Source: Paraglaciecola chathamensis S18K6
GTDB taxonomy: Bacteria; Pseudomonadota; Gammaproteobacteria; Enterobacterales; Alteromonadaceae
Length of the DNA: 64,000 bases
Direction of reading: 5' to 3'
Assembly: GCA_000314955.1 (NCBI GenBank)
Contig: BAEM01000004.1
Span: 1 to 64,000, forward strand
The notes beneath the pieces were generated by a model. The model was not told the DNA's origin and ran no database searches. It worked only from the letters and a program-made list of their open reading frames with translations. Positions within the stretch are counted from its first letter, which is position 1. Each line of letters begins with the position of its first letter. The position numbers were made by a program, and so were the translations under genes. Positions 19,852-29,092 of this stretch are shown here, piece after piece.

Positions 19852-20340
19852 TTAAACGGGTTTGATGAAGCTTGAGTTGCCTTGCAAATACTGAAAGAAC
19901 CACTCTATCACTAAGCTAAATTCTGGAATGAGCAATGATGTTTTCCATCCGTCGGCATCGGCCAATGGAGTAAACGTATCGACAAAAAAGAGTAACGCGC
20001 TGACGATTAATACGCCGCGTAACACACCAAATATAGCGCCTAATGCGCGATCAGTGCCTGATAAGCCAGTGTAATGCACTAACTGTGAAATTAAATAATT
20101 TAGTAACCCACCGAGTATTAATGTCACGATAAACAAAATCGCAATAGCCACACCATTTCGTATGGTTTGATCATCAATACTAGTAAGGTAAGTAGCCAGG
20201 TCTGCGTAAAAGCGGCTAGCAATAAAAAAGGCGCAGAACCAAACAGCTAGCGAAATGGCTTCCTTAACGAAGCCACGTATTAAACTGATAACAGTGGAGA
20301 GCAGAATCACACCAATAATGGCGTAGTCTATCCAGTTCAT
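19852..20340 (-). CDS. cvpA: CvpA family inner-membrane protein
   Basis: A 162-residue CvpA protein, the same length as the E. coli one. It has four membrane segments (about residues 3-23, 28-47, 66-88, 102-122), starting [15 protein letters not shown]. In E. coli it is needed for colicin V production and is linked to envelope stress and bile-salt tolerance; no enzyme reaction is known. It lies directly upstream of purF and downstream of dedD, conserved synteny that supports the name. Confidence 0.93.
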   Translation of the reverse strand: MNWIDYAIIGVILLSTVISLIRGFVKEAISLAVWFCAFFIASRFYADLATYLTSIDDQTIRNGVAIAILFIVTLILGGLLNYLISQLVHYTGLSGTDRALGAIFGVLRGVLIVSALLFFVDTFTPLADADGWKTSLLIPEFSLVIEWFFQYLQGNSSFIKPV

Positions 20341-20475
20341 ATAAATTGATAAATCCGCTGGTGATGCATAACGTGGCTCAAATGCTTAAGACTCACGCCA
20401 TGACACTAAATTCGCGCGCATATTACCAAAACTCATCACTAAAATCTTGCTAATTTTAGGATTAATACTGATTCA

Positions 20476-21114
20476 TCACTGAACCGTGAATGGTGTAATA
20501 CGACCTTTTAAGCCAGTAAGTTTGGTTAATTCAGCTAAGGAGTTTTGCAAGCGCACTTTTTGCAAATCTGGGCCGACAAATACCTTGGTTAAGGTGCCGC
20601 TGCTGGTCTGAACCGGCCTTGAAAACGCACGATAACCGCCCTTCTCTAACTTTTCGAGTAATTCTTGCACGTTTTTCTTATGCCTAAATGTTCCCAACTG
20701 CACGACCCAACCAGCGCCTTCTAGTAACGCTTTCTCGTAAGCTTGGGTACTGGATTTGGCAGTGTCCTTAGCCGCTACAGGTGTATTTTCCTTCTCGGCT
20801 GAAGCTGTCTGAGCAGCTACATCTGCATCATCTTGTTCGTTATTCTCAACACCTGCGTCAGCATTGCTTTGATTTTTATCATCAAGCGCTTTGTCTTCAA
20901 CTATCTCGATGTCTCTAGAGGCGAGATCCGCAACGTCTTCACTTGAGAAATGGTTAGGGCGCTGTACCGTCTTCACAGCCGGGCGTTCGGGCAGTTCAAC
21001 AAACAGCTCTTTTTCACTTTGGGTTTTACCACCCAGCAAATCCGGTAAAAAAATAACAGCGATAGCCACTATAATAACCGTACCAATTAATCGATTTTTT
21101 AGCGCAGATGTCAC
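20476..21114 (-). CDS. dedD: SPOR-domain protein DedD
   Basis: A 212-residue cell-division protein. Residues 8-27 form one membrane anchor near the N-terminus. Residues 30-130 are a low-complexity acidic linker. The SPOR domain occupies about 134-210 (GWVVQLGTFRHKKNVQELLEKL begins it, TKVFVGPDL continues), which binds denuded peptidoglycan glycans at the division septum. It overlaps folC by four bases (ATGA), so the genes are translationally coupled. Confidence 0.9.
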   Translation of the reverse strand: MTSALKNRLIGTVIIVAIAVIFLPDLLGGKTQSEKELFVELPERPAVKTVQRPNHFSSEDVADLASRDIEIVEDKALDDKNQSNADAGVENNEQDDADVAAQTASAEKENTPVAAKDTAKSSTQAYEKALLEGAGWVVQLGTFRHKKNVQELLEKLEKGGYRAFSRPVQTSSGTLTKVFVGPDLQKVRLQNSLAELTKLTGLKGRITPFTVQ

Positions 21115-22391
21115 TCGTTTAATCCTTCATTCGTTAACCTAAGAATGTCTGATACGGTAAAAAAAGAACCGAATACCACAATCAAGTCTTGCTCATGGGC
21201 CAAAGCGTTGGCTTTTTCGAACGCTTGGGCAACCGTGGAAAATTCTAGCACTTTTTGCTGCTCGTCTAATACTGATTTAATTTCACCAGCAGTAGCCCCT
21301 CTTGGCACATCTAAGCCCCCCAACATCCACTGGGCACCTAGTTGCGAAAAATCCGCTAGGCTTGCTTTAATATCTTTGTCTTTTAACATTCCAACAACCA
21401 AGAAAAGGTTGTTGTAATCACACTTGGCTATTTGCGACAACAGATAGCCAGTAGCGTGGGGGTTATGTGCCACATCCACCATCACTTTGGGTGACTGAGA
21501 CAGTATTTGGCAACGACCAGGTACACGAGTGCCCTTAATCACATGGGCGATTTGCTCTTCAGTTAAACCAAGTTCAAGTATCTGCAGCACCTGTAATCCG
21601 GTAGAGACATTCTGCATGGGAATGTGCGGCAAGGGTAAATGTAAGTAGCTAACGTCATGATTTGTCCAGGTCATAACATCATTTTCAACTTGGTACTCAA
21701 AATCTTGTCGTTGCCACCACGCAGAGGCATTGTTTGATGCTACCGCATCTATCAACGCCTGATATTTTACTGACTCCCCTATGACCACAGGTATATTCGG
21801 GCGCATAATGCCCGCTTTTTCAGCAGCCACAAGCTCTTTGGTATCTCCTAGCCAATCTTGATGGTCTAAATCGATACTGGTGATTACGGCAATATCAGGT
21901 GATACAACATTCACCGCATCTAAACGGCCACCTAGCCCAATTTCAAGTAACGCGATGTCGACGTTCGCATCATGAATAAATTTAAGCCCAGCTAAGGTGC
22001 CGAATTCAAAATAGGTCAGTGGGATCTCGCCTCGCGCTCGCTCAACAGCTTGAAACGCACGGCAGTGTGCTTGCTCGCTACCATCTACGCCATTAATACG
22101 CACGCGCTCAGTGTAATCGATTAAATGAGGCGAGCTATAAAGCCCCACCTTTTTACCGGCAGCCAAACACGCCTGCTCTATAAACGCGCAAGTAGTACCC
22201 TTGCCGTTAGTGCCAGCAACGGTAACAACGATTTGATTTGAGAACGAAATATCAAGTTGCTCGAACACGTTAATAACGCGGCCTAAACCCATTTCGATAT
22301 TTTTAGGATGTAATGCGCTGAGATGATCCAGCCATTCATTTAAAGACCAGGCCTCGTAATCAGAGGCCTGTTTAGAAGATAAATTTGTCAT
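21111..22391 (-). CDS. folC: Dihydrofolate synthase / folylpolyglutamate synthase
   Basis: FolC (426 residues) adds glutamate to dihydropteroate, then further glutamates to tetrahydrofolate. The Mur-ligase-type ATP loop is VAGTNGKGTTCAF near residues 58-70. YSSPHLIDYTERVRI, EIGLGGRLDAVN, SIDLDHQDWLGDT and the C-terminal DVAHNPHA are all family signatures. It follows accD by 15 bases and overlaps dedD. With pabB and folP it is one of three folate genes in this window. Confidence 0.95.
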   Translation of the reverse strand: MTNLSSKQASDYEAWSLNEWLDHLSALHPKNIEMGLGRVINVFEQLDISFSNQIVVTVAGTNGKGTTCAFIEQACLAAGKKVGLYSSPHLIDYTERVRINGVDGSEQAHCRAFQAVERARGEIPLTYFEFGTLAGLKFIHDANVDIALLEIGLGGRLDAVNVVSPDIAVITSIDLDHQDWLGDTKELVAAEKAGIMRPNIPVVIGESVKYQALIDAVASNNASAWWQRQDFEYQVENDVMTWTNHDVSYLHLPLPHIPMQNVSTGLQVLQILELGLTEEQIAHVIKGTRVPGRCQILSQSPKVMVDVAHNPHATGYLLSQIAKCDYNNLFLVVGMLKDKDIKASLADFSQLGAQWMLGGLDVPRGATAGEIKSVLDEQQKVLEFSTVAQAFEKANALAHEQDLIVVFGSFFTVSDILRLTNEGLNE

Positions 22392-22406
22392 TAATGTACT
22401 GAGGTT

Positions 22407-23255
22407 TTATGCGTGTTGATGATGCAACTTAGATAATATGCTATGCAGACGGTCGCGCATTTCACGTCTGTCGATAATCACATCAATTGCCCCTTTCTCA
22501 AGCAAAAACTCACTGCGCTGAAAGCCTTCAGGTAAGGTTTCACGCACAGTTTGTTCAATAACACGAGGGCCAGCAAAGCCAATAAGTGCTTTAGGTTCAG
22601 CAACATTCACATCACCTAACATAGCCAAACTTGCAGAGACACCGCCCATAGTAGGATCAGTGAGAACAGAAATATAAGGCAAGCCCTTCTCGCTCATTTT
22701 AGCCAAAGCAGCACTCGTTTTCGCCATTTGCATCAGCGAGAGTAAGGCTTCTTGCATACGTGCGCCGCCACTGGTCGAAAAGCAAATAAGCGGCATATTG
22801 TGCTCTAAACACGCTTCAACAGCTTTTACAAAGCGAGCACCCACCACAGAGGCCATAGAACCACCCATAAAGGCAAATTCAAATGCCGCAACAGCTACCG
22901 GCATGCCTTTTAACTTACCCTGCATTACAACTAGGGCATCTTTTTCATTGGTGGCTTTTTGTGCAGCAACAATTCTGTCTTTGTATTTCTTCGAATCTTT
23001 GAATTTTAGTAAATCTTTTGGCTCAAGTTCCGCACCCAACTCGACGCGCTCACCTTGATCTAAAAATTGATTCAACCGAGCTCGCGCAGAGACGCGCATA
23101 TGATGATTACATTTAGGACAAACGCCTAATTGTTTTTCTAGCTCAGTTTTATATAGAACCGCATCACATTTACCACATTTGGTCCATATACCTTCAGGTA
23201 CATTACTTTTAGTGGGTGATTTAGTACGCGGTAATATCTTTTCAATCCAACTCAT
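22407..23255 (-). CDS. accD: Acetyl-CoA carboxylase carboxyltransferase subunit beta
   Basis: AccD (282 residues) forms with AccA the carboxyltransferase that makes malonyl-CoA for fatty acid synthesis. The zinc ribbon is formed by Cys27, Cys30, Cys46 and Cys49. The crotonase-like catalytic core follows with [32 protein letters not shown] and [14 protein letters not shown]. It begins 137 bases after the truA stop codon, a gap where an accD promoter is likely, and leads into folC. Confidence 0.97.
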   Translation of the reverse strand: MSWIEKILPRTKSPTKSNVPEGIWTKCGKCDAVLYKTELEKQLGVCPKCNHHMRVSARARLNQFLDQGERVELGAELEPKDLLKFKDSKKYKDRIVAAQKATNEKDALVVMQGKLKGMPVAVAAFEFAFMGGSMASVVGARFVKAVEACLEHNMPLICFSTSGGARMQEALLSLMQMAKTSAALAKMSEKGLPYISVLTDPTMGGVSASLAMLGDVNVAEPKALIGFAGPRVIEQTVRETLPEGFQRSEFLLEKGAIDVIIDRREMRDRLHSILSKLHHQHA

Positions 23256-23392
23256 TAATTTAAACCTTCTTTGGCAATCATATCGTTGTTTTTATTGAAG
23301 ATATGCAACGACAGATGCAACGATTAATTTTCTAGGCGCATTCAAACCGTATTAAAACACAGTTATCCAAAGTTACGAAAGTAAAACTGGTC

Positions 23393-24184
23393 TTAGAAGT
23401 CGTCAGCTAAAAACAACGGGCCCATTTTTAAACGAGGAAGTTCAAACACTTCTGGGTACGTCACATGCACTAAATAAAGTCCGTTCGGCAATGCGGTAAT
23501 GCCTGCTTTAGTACGATCTTTAACTTCTAATAATTCATCTACCCATTCGACGGGCTTCTCTTTATGGCCAATAGCGACCAAGGTACCAGTGATATTGCGC
23601 ACCATATGATGTAAAAACGCATTCGCTTGCACATCAATCACAATATAGTCGCCCATGCGCTTAACGCGAATATGAGACATAGTACGGGTGGCTGTTTTAG
23701 CTTGGCAGTTGACCGCTCTAAACGAGCTAAAATCGTGTTTGCCCACTAACTTCTGTGCCGCTTGGTTCATCAATTCATGATCAAGATCACCATAAATATG
23801 CGTCACCCCATTGGCTAAAATACCGCTGCGCAAGGTACTGTTGTAGATAATATAACGATAACGTCGCGCCGTGGCTGAAAAGCGCGCATGAAAATCATCA
23901 GGCACCGCTTTAACCCAGCGTACTGATACGGTATCTGGTAAGTAAGTATTGATACCTAACGTCCATGCTCTATCTGGGCGTTGGCTATTCGTTTCAAAAT
24001 GCACCACCTGCCCTGTTGCATGTACACCTGCGTCGGTACGTCCTGCACACACCACGCGTATAGGTTCATTGGCAATACGCGTTAAGGCTTCCTCTAAGTG
24101 CTGTTGCACACTGATAACTTCATTTTGCCTTTGCCAGCCGTGAAAACTGGCACCGTCGTATTCCACTCCTAACGCTATACGCAT
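23393..24184 (-). CDS. truA: tRNA pseudouridine synthase A
   Basis: TruA (263 residues) converts U38-U40 in the tRNA anticodon stem to pseudouridine. The catalytic Asp51 lies in [15 protein letters not shown]. Other markers are [13 protein letters not shown] at the N-terminus, [12 protein letters not shown], and [17 protein letters not shown]. It is the first gene of the minus-strand block truA-accD-folC-dedD-cvpA-purF, matching E. coli except that dedA is missing between truA and accD. Confidence 0.96.
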   Translation of the reverse strand: MRIALGVEYDGASFHGWQRQNEVISVQQHLEEALTRIANEPIRVVCAGRTDAGVHATGQVVHFETNSQRPDRAWTLGINTYLPDTVSVRWVKAVPDDFHARFSATARRYRYIIYNSTLRSGILANGVTHIYGDLDHELMNQAAQKLVGKHDFSSFRAVNCQAKTATRTMSHIRVKRMGDYIVIDVQANAFLHHMVRNITGTLVAIGHKEKPVEWVDELLEVKDRTKAGITALPNGLYLVHVTYPEVFELPRLKMGPLFLADDF

Positions 24185-24283
24185 GTAACTAATTACCTCT
24201 TTAATAAATTGCCGCGTATTCTAAAACAGAACACAACAATATGTAGCACTAACTTTGCGCAATTGAACATTTTTACAAAAACA

Positions 24284-24320
24284 CAAAAAAACGCGAATAA
24301 TAACATTATTCGCGTTTTTG
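24284..24320 (-). terminator. Terminator of the glrK-glrG-glrR operon
   Basis: A long stem AAACGCGAATAAT / ATTATTCGCGTTT with a three-base loop lies 34 bases after the glrR stop; flanking A and T runs make it a terminator in the minus direction. Confidence 0.85.
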
Positions 24321-24353
24321 AATTATCGCTGAACTTTTTAGGCTCAATAAGCG

Positions 24354-25703
24354 CTAATCATGCTTGAAATCGGTCGAGTGCAAATCATGCTTTTTCATTA
24401 GCTTGTGTAAATCGGTTCGATTACGCCCGGCAATTTCAGCAGCGCGCGTTACATTGCCGTCTGTCATTTTCAGTAACTTAAGCAAGTAGCTTTGCTCAAA
24501 TGCGTCACGAGCTTCGGTAAGCGTTGGCCACTTTTGTTCTGAGCTAGACAAAGCTTGTTCTACAAGATGCACAGCAATAACGGATGTTTGCGTTAATGCC
24601 ACGCATTGCTCAACCACATTGACTAATTGGCGAACGTTTCCTGGCCATAACTCGGTGGTCAACAATTGCATTGCATCATCTGAAAAACGACTCACACGTA
24701 CTTCATGACGCTCGGCGCTTTTCTTTAATAAGTAACGTGCCAGCAACGGAATATCTTCGGAACGTTCACGTAACGTGGGCAAGGTTAAATTCACCACGTT
24801 TAAGCGATAATACAGATCCTCTCGGAAATTCCCTTCGCTCATTTCTGTGGACAAATTCTTGTGTGTCGCAGAGATAATTCGCACATCAACTGGGATTTGC
24901 TTGCTGCTACCTACCGGGCGAATCACTTGCTCTTGCAATGCACGTAATAATTTTACTTGCAAAGGCGTCGGCATATCGCCAATTTCATCCAAAAATAAGG
25001 TACCGCCATCGGCTTCTCTGAACAAACCTTGATGCTCATTTACCGCACCGGTAAACGCACCTTTGGCGTGGCCGAATAATTCAGACTCCAAAAGATTTTC
25101 CGGTAACGCACCGCAGTTTATTGCCACAAAAGGTTTGTTAGCCCGTTTACTGGCTTTATGAATAGCATTGGCTAGCAGCTCTTTACCTGTACCACTTGCA
25201 CCACTGACTAAAACACTGACATCACGTTGTGCAACTCGGTGGGCTTGATCAAGTAGTTGCTCCATTTGCATAGAACGGGTGATGATTTGCTCTCGCCACG
25301 CTCCCGCTTGCGAGCCTTGACTTTGACTGACCGCTTTGGCTAATAAATCGCGTAATTCTGTATGGTCAATCGGCTTAGTTAAAAAACCAAAGACCCCTCT
25401 TTGGGTCGCCTCTACCGCGTCTTGAATGGTGCCATGGGCTGTCATCAATATAACAGGCAGATCTTTGCCTAAAGACATAATCTCTTCAAACAAGCTCAAG
25501 CCGTCTAGACCTGGCATTCTAAGGTCGCTTAATACCGCATCAAAGTTTTGGGTATTCATTAAACGCAAGGCCTCTTTGCCACCTTCTGCGCTTTGCACAC
25601 TGTAGCCTTCGCCTTCTAGGCGTATGGCCATTAATCGCAGTAAACTCTCATCATCATCTACGAGTAATATTTGTGGCTTCAACGACGCTTCATTTTTACT
25701 CAC
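24354..25703 (-). CDS. glrR: Sigma-54-dependent response regulator GlrR (QseF)
   Basis: A 449-residue NtrC-type regulator closely matching E. coli GlrR, which with GlrK controls the sRNA gene glmY and thereby glucosamine-6-phosphate and envelope synthesis. The receiver domain spans about 10-125 with Asp60 in VLSDLRMPG as phospho-acceptor. The AAA+ domain carries GASGTGKE (Walker A), GAFTGA for sigma-54 contact and GGTLFLDEIGDMP (Walker B), plus the R-finger region REDLYYRLNV. A Fis-type helix-turn-helix ends the protein (GNVTRAAEIAGRNRTDLHKL). It overlaps glrG by four bases. No glmY-like locus is seen near the operon. Confidence 0.93.
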   Translation of the reverse strand: MSKNEASLKPQILLVDDDESLLRLMAIRLEGEGYSVQSAEGGKEALRLMNTQNFDAVLSDLRMPGLDGLSLFEEIMSLGKDLPVILMTAHGTIQDAVEATQRGVFGFLTKPIDHTELRDLLAKAVSQSQGSQAGAWREQIITRSMQMEQLLDQAHRVAQRDVSVLVSGASGTGKELLANAIHKASKRANKPFVAINCGALPENLLESELFGHAKGAFTGAVNEHQGLFREADGGTLFLDEIGDMPTPLQVKLLRALQEQVIRPVGSSKQIPVDVRIISATHKNLSTEMSEGNFREDLYYRLNVVNLTLPTLRERSEDIPLLARYLLKKSAERHEVRVSRFSDDAMQLLTTELWPGNVRQLVNVVEQCVALTQTSVIAVHLVEQALSSSEQKWPTLTEARDAFEQSYLLKLLKMTDGNVTRAAEIAGRNRTDLHKLMKKHDLHSTDFKHD

Positions 25704-26302
25704 TTAGGATCTCCTTTAGCGTTATCCATAATGGACGCTTCAATCTTTAATAATTGTTCAATCTGACTACGCTGTTCTTCAATTTGCTCTCTTTGTTGGT
25801 CAACCAAGGCTTGTTGTTCTTCAATTCGGGTGGATTGCCCACCGTTAATCTTGCTTAGGGTCACCACGGCAGATTCCGATTCGAGCAAGACTTGGCTTGG
25901 GTGGTAGATCATCACACTGAGCATGTCTTGCATGCCACCATCAAACTCTTTGATAAGACTCAATGCCCAAGATTGAGATCGAAGCTTATCTTGATAAGGA
26001 GTGTCTTTACCTTGGCAAAGCAGCACCTTGCGCAGCAAATCCTGCGGGCTATCGCTCAGCAAAGCGATTTCAGCCTTACGTTGTGCCCACGTCATTTCGT
26101 CGCCATCTAGCCAATAATTAAGCCAATAAACAACATCACAATTTTGCTCAACAGAGGCTTCAGGGGTCTTATATAAACAGTAGTTTCTTTCGTGAAGCAC
26201 TTCTTGACGCTCAGCAGCGGTCTCGTTCTCAGGTATTAGTTTACAACCGGCCAAACTCAAAACGACTAAGCTTATCCCTGCTTTTATTATTTTCGCTTTC
26301 AT
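25700..26302 (-). CDS. glrG: GlrG/QseG-like outer-membrane lipoprotein
   Basis: A 200-residue lipoprotein. The N-terminal signal MKAKIIKAGISLVVLSLAGC ends in the lipobox LAGC, giving lipidated Cys20. The mature part is helical, with a C-terminal stretch (about 150-190) that is a Gln/Glu-rich coiled coil. Sequence identity to E. coli QseG is low by eye; I assign it from position between glrK and glrR, length and lipoprotein nature. In enterobacteria, QseG binds the kinase and is needed for its activity. It overlaps both neighbours by a few bases, so all three are translationally coupled. Confidence 0.82.
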   Translation of the reverse strand: MKAKIIKAGISLVVLSLAGCKLIPENETAAERQEVLHERNYCLYKTPEASVEQNCDVVYWLNYWLDGDEMTWAQRKAEIALLSDSPQDLLRKVLLCQGKDTPYQDKLRSQSWALSLIKEFDGGMQDMLSVMIYHPSQVLLESESAVVTLSKINGGQSTRIEEQQALVDQQREQIEEQRSQIEQLLKIEASIMDNAKGDPK

Positions 26303-27705
26303 TATTTTTTCTCAGTTAAGGGGATAGAAACACGGAAACACACATCCGCGTAATCCACGTCTACAATTTCAACTTTACCTCGCATCATACGCGCACAATC
26401 GGCTACGATCGACAACCCCAGTCCAGATCCAATAATCCGGTCATTTCGTTTTCCTTCACCGCGATTAAATGGTTCAAATAAAATAGCGCGTTGCTCGGGT
26501 GATATTTTTTGCCCGCGATTGGACACATCAAGCACCTGAACATGTTTCTCTTGATAAAGTTTGATATTGATTGGCCGCCCTTTACTGCCATGAGCAATGG
26601 CATTTGATAACAAGTTATCCAAAATACGACGAAACAATTTCGCATCTGCATACACTTGGTTTAATTCTATTTTGGTATCTAATTCATGCTTGTTTTGTTG
26701 TAAGGCCAAGCGATTATCCGTAATAAACTCTTCGATCAATGTGGCCGTTTTTAACCATTGGAAATCAGGTTTTGCCTGTTGCAGCAGCAAATTGTAGTCA
26801 AGCAACTGCATGATCAGGGTGTTTAATCGATCCGTGCTGCTATTGAGTAGAGACATCACCTCCATTTGCTGCTCCGTTAGCTCACCCACGACTTGCTCTG
26901 TTAATAATGAACAACCCTCTTTAATACTGGCCAACGGTGTTTTAAGCTCATGCGAAGCATGGCGCAACAACGCGTGGCGAAGATGCTCTAACTGAGTTAA
27001 GCGATCTGCAAGACGGTGTAACTTGCGTTCTACCAGAATAAGTTCTTTGGGCCCGGAGTTAGAAATTTCTGGCAGCTCATCTTCTTGTAGAGAGATAGCC
27101 TGAATTACATGCTCCAATTTGCGCACTGGTCGCAAAATCAACTGACTACCAAAAATGATCAACATTAGACTGATACTGACCAATAAAGCGGTCAGCCAAG
27201 CTTGGGTTTGCTGCACAGAACTAACATAGCCCTGACGTTTTTTGATCCTGTCATCGAGTAACGAATCAACACTTTGCCCTAATTCGGTCAGCGCTCTACG
27301 AAACTCTGCAAGCTGTGCGTCGAGCAATAATTGATCACTTAACCTGTCATAACTTTGAAACCAAGTTAAACGCTCAGAGAGAACATGACACTCTTGTGAG
27401 TTTTCTAGCTGCACACACAAGCTACCTAAGGCTTCTGTAAAACGTTCGACGTATTTGTCAGATAGCTCTTTTAATTCTGCTTTATCTAACACGTGGTATT
27501 GTCGGATCAAGCGTTCAATATCCACCGAAAAACTTTCAAGGCTATTCACACGCCGCACCATAGCCACCGAAAACTCGGCTTCATTGGTGGCGATCTCTCC
27601 CATTCTTCCTAATGTTATTTGGCTGTGCCACAGCAGTACCACTAGTGGTACCAGCACGAGTGCAAAGCTGACTAAGGTAAGCTGGCGTAACGATCCAAGC
27701 TGCAT
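26302..27705 (-). CDS. glrK: Sensor histidine kinase GlrK (QseE)
   Basis: A 467-residue transmembrane histidine kinase. Membrane segments lie at about residues 10-28 and 170-190, enclosing a helical periplasmic domain of about 140 residues, then a HAMP-like linker. The H-box is LRHASHELKTPLASIKEG; N-box DNLLSNAIAHG and G2 box GSGLGLSIVADCARMM complete the ATPase domain. The pattern SLRQLTLVSF...LVLVPLV at the start closely resembles E. coli GlrK. ATG 27705 has AGGA six bases upstream; the open frame continues to a TTG at 27720. First gene of glrK-glrG-glrR. Confidence 0.92.
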   Translation of the reverse strand: MQLGSLRQLTLVSFALVLVPLVVLLWHSQITLGRMGEIATNEAEFSVAMVRRVNSLESFSVDIERLIRQYHVLDKAELKELSDKYVERFTEALGSLCVQLENSQECHVLSERLTWFQSYDRLSDQLLLDAQLAEFRRALTELGQSVDSLLDDRIKKRQGYVSSVQQTQAWLTALLVSISLMLIIFGSQLILRPVRKLEHVIQAISLQEDELPEISNSGPKELILVERKLHRLADRLTQLEHLRHALLRHASHELKTPLASIKEGCSLLTEQVVGELTEQQMEVMSLLNSSTDRLNTLIMQLLDYNLLLQQAKPDFQWLKTATLIEEFITDNRLALQQNKHELDTKIELNQVYADAKLFRRILDNLLSNAIAHGSKGRPINIKLYQEKHVQVLDVSNRGQKISPEQRAILFEPFNRGEGKRNDRIIGSGLGLSIVADCARMMRGKVEIVDVDYADVCFRVSIPLTEKK

Positions 27706-27820
27706 TGGCAATCCTAACAATCTAATCCTTCCTAATTGGCCAGCATAATAACAAAAGGTGGTAACACTAGGCAGTAAATATGATGGTTTAACCTAATGCA
27801 TAGCAGATTTTCGACCTCGC

Positions 27821-28087
27821 TTAGTTCAAAGCGTTGCCATGGGATCGTCTAACGTGGACCGTGGTTAATTCGTGACGGCTGATCAAACCATCACCATTAA
27901 TATCAATACGACTAAAGGACTCAAGGATAATTGGATCCGCCACGGCCTCTTTAATCGATATCTCACCGTCGGCGTTTTTGTCCAGACGTTGCAAAATATC
28001 ATCCTGTGGCTGAGATGGGATCGCCATAGCAAAACTACTTGAAAACGTAAGTAGGCAAGAAATGAATTTACAAAAAGCGCGTTTCAT
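27821..28087 (-). CDS. Small secreted EF-hand protein
   Basis: An 88-residue protein with a signal peptide (residues 1-22, likely cleaved after AMA) and two canonical EF-hand loops: DKNADGEISIKE (36-47) and DINGDGLISRHE (62-73). All calcium-coordinating positions 1, 3, 5 and 12 are acidic or Asn as expected, so both loops should bind calcium. The protein should be periplasmic. It is a single-gene unit between glrK and a long intergenic region. Its partner is unknown. Confidence 0.85.
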   Translation of the reverse strand: MKRAFCKFISCLLTFSSSFAMAIPSQPQDDILQRLDKNADGEISIKEAVADPIILESFSRIDINGDGLISRHELTTVHVRRSHGNALN

Positions 28088-28546
28088 GAATGTTATATCC
28101 GCAGCACGAAGGCAAAATTGGGTTCATTGAAAAAGATAAATAGCATCCTTGCCTTGCAATAAGCGCAACTCGTAAGCCTAGCTAAAAATGCATAAGAGCC
28201 ATCAGTTGCAAACGCCATCGCAGCCAATAACAGTATTAGTGTCGACCCTTATTATTTTCACCGTACTTGCTATCCATGCGTCACTCCCGAGGAACCAGTC
28301 GAGAAAAGTACGATTACAACTTTAGTATTACAATATCTAAGCCAAGTTTATTTAATTCATTAAAATCAAATAGTTAAATTAATTACAATAGGAGAAGTCA
28401 AGTAGATAGCATCCTTAAGTGTCGCGAATTTAAGACAAAATTAATGATACTGTCGTCGAGTACGGGGAAACGCTGCAGAAATGGCCTCCCCTGAGGAAAT
28501 CGGTCAGCTTTATAGTGTATTTAATTAGATACACCCTACTGTGAAG
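28088..28546. other. Intergenic region between the EF-hand gene and the TerB-like gene
   Basis: 459 bases with no credible gene on either strand. It should contain the promoter of the EF-hand gene. The phrase ATAGCATCCTT occurs twice (28140 and 28407 regions), and GTGTAT / ATACAC (28515-28534) forms a weak stem just after the TerB-like stop codon. An unrecognised small RNA is possible, but I see no specific sign of one. Confidence 0.4.
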
Positions 28547-28996
28547 TTACAAATCACCGGCTGCGGCAAGTTTACTTTGAATGAATTGGCTATGGGAAAC
28601 ATACAGAAGGTCAGCCACCCTTCTTATCATGTGCTCTTCTTCTGGATCCAGTACATCGTCCGCGTAAGCTATTTTCCAAAGGCCATCAATAATGCCGCGC
28701 CGCTGCTCTGGGGTACACGTATCATTGATAACCCGAGTAAACTGAGAGAAGTCTACCGCTTGGGCCGCTTTATCTTTGGTTAAATCAAGTAACTCAGTTA
28801 ACTGAGTGTCATCTAAGGTAAAGCGTGTACGTAGGATGTGCTCATAAGCACTTTGTTCTTCTGCGCTAAAGTCGCCATCGGCACGCATTAATTCGTAGAG
28901 TAAAACGGCAGTGGCTACCTCATGGCTGTTTTCTCGTCCTGCTTGTTCGTCTTGACGTGTCTTTTCTTCAAACCAATTTACTAACTTTGACAACAT
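28547..28996 (-). CDS. TerB-like tellurite-resistance fold protein
   Basis: A 149-residue helical protein of the TerB/DjlA metal-binding superfamily. Two acidic repeats are seen: LMRADGDFSAEEQSAYEHIL (about 35-54) and YADDVLDPEEEHMIRRVADLL (about 110-130), which are the family's metal-binding half-sites. Solitary members like this one occur widely without other ter genes and need not confer tellurite resistance; the real role is unknown. ATG 28996 is preferred to a GTG six bases upstream. Confidence 0.82.
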   Translation of the reverse strand: MLSKLVNWFEEKTRQDEQAGRENSHEVATAVLLYELMRADGDFSAEEQSAYEHILRTRFTLDDTQLTELLDLTKDKAAQAVDFSQFTRVINDTCTPEQRRGIIDGLWKIAYADDVLDPEEEHMIRRVADLLYVSHSQFIQSKLAAAGDL

Positions 28997-29092
28997 AACC
29001 ACTTCTCTTTCGTTCTCTGATTAACCTTATATCTAACGATTATTCAGTAAATTACAAGAGGGAGTAAGCAATGTATCGATAAATGGTCGCTC

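Noticed and set aside
28088-28546. Possible small RNA in the long gap after the EF-hand gene
   Set aside because: No strong promoter plus terminator pair could be seen; left as a gene-free region.
28541-28783. An 80-residue plus-strand frame opposite the TerB-like gene
   Set aside because: It is antisense to a convincing gene and has no family features.
28547-28996. Tellurite resistance operon
   Set aside because: Only a lone TerB-like gene is present; terC, terD, terZ and the rest are missing, so resistance should not be claimed.
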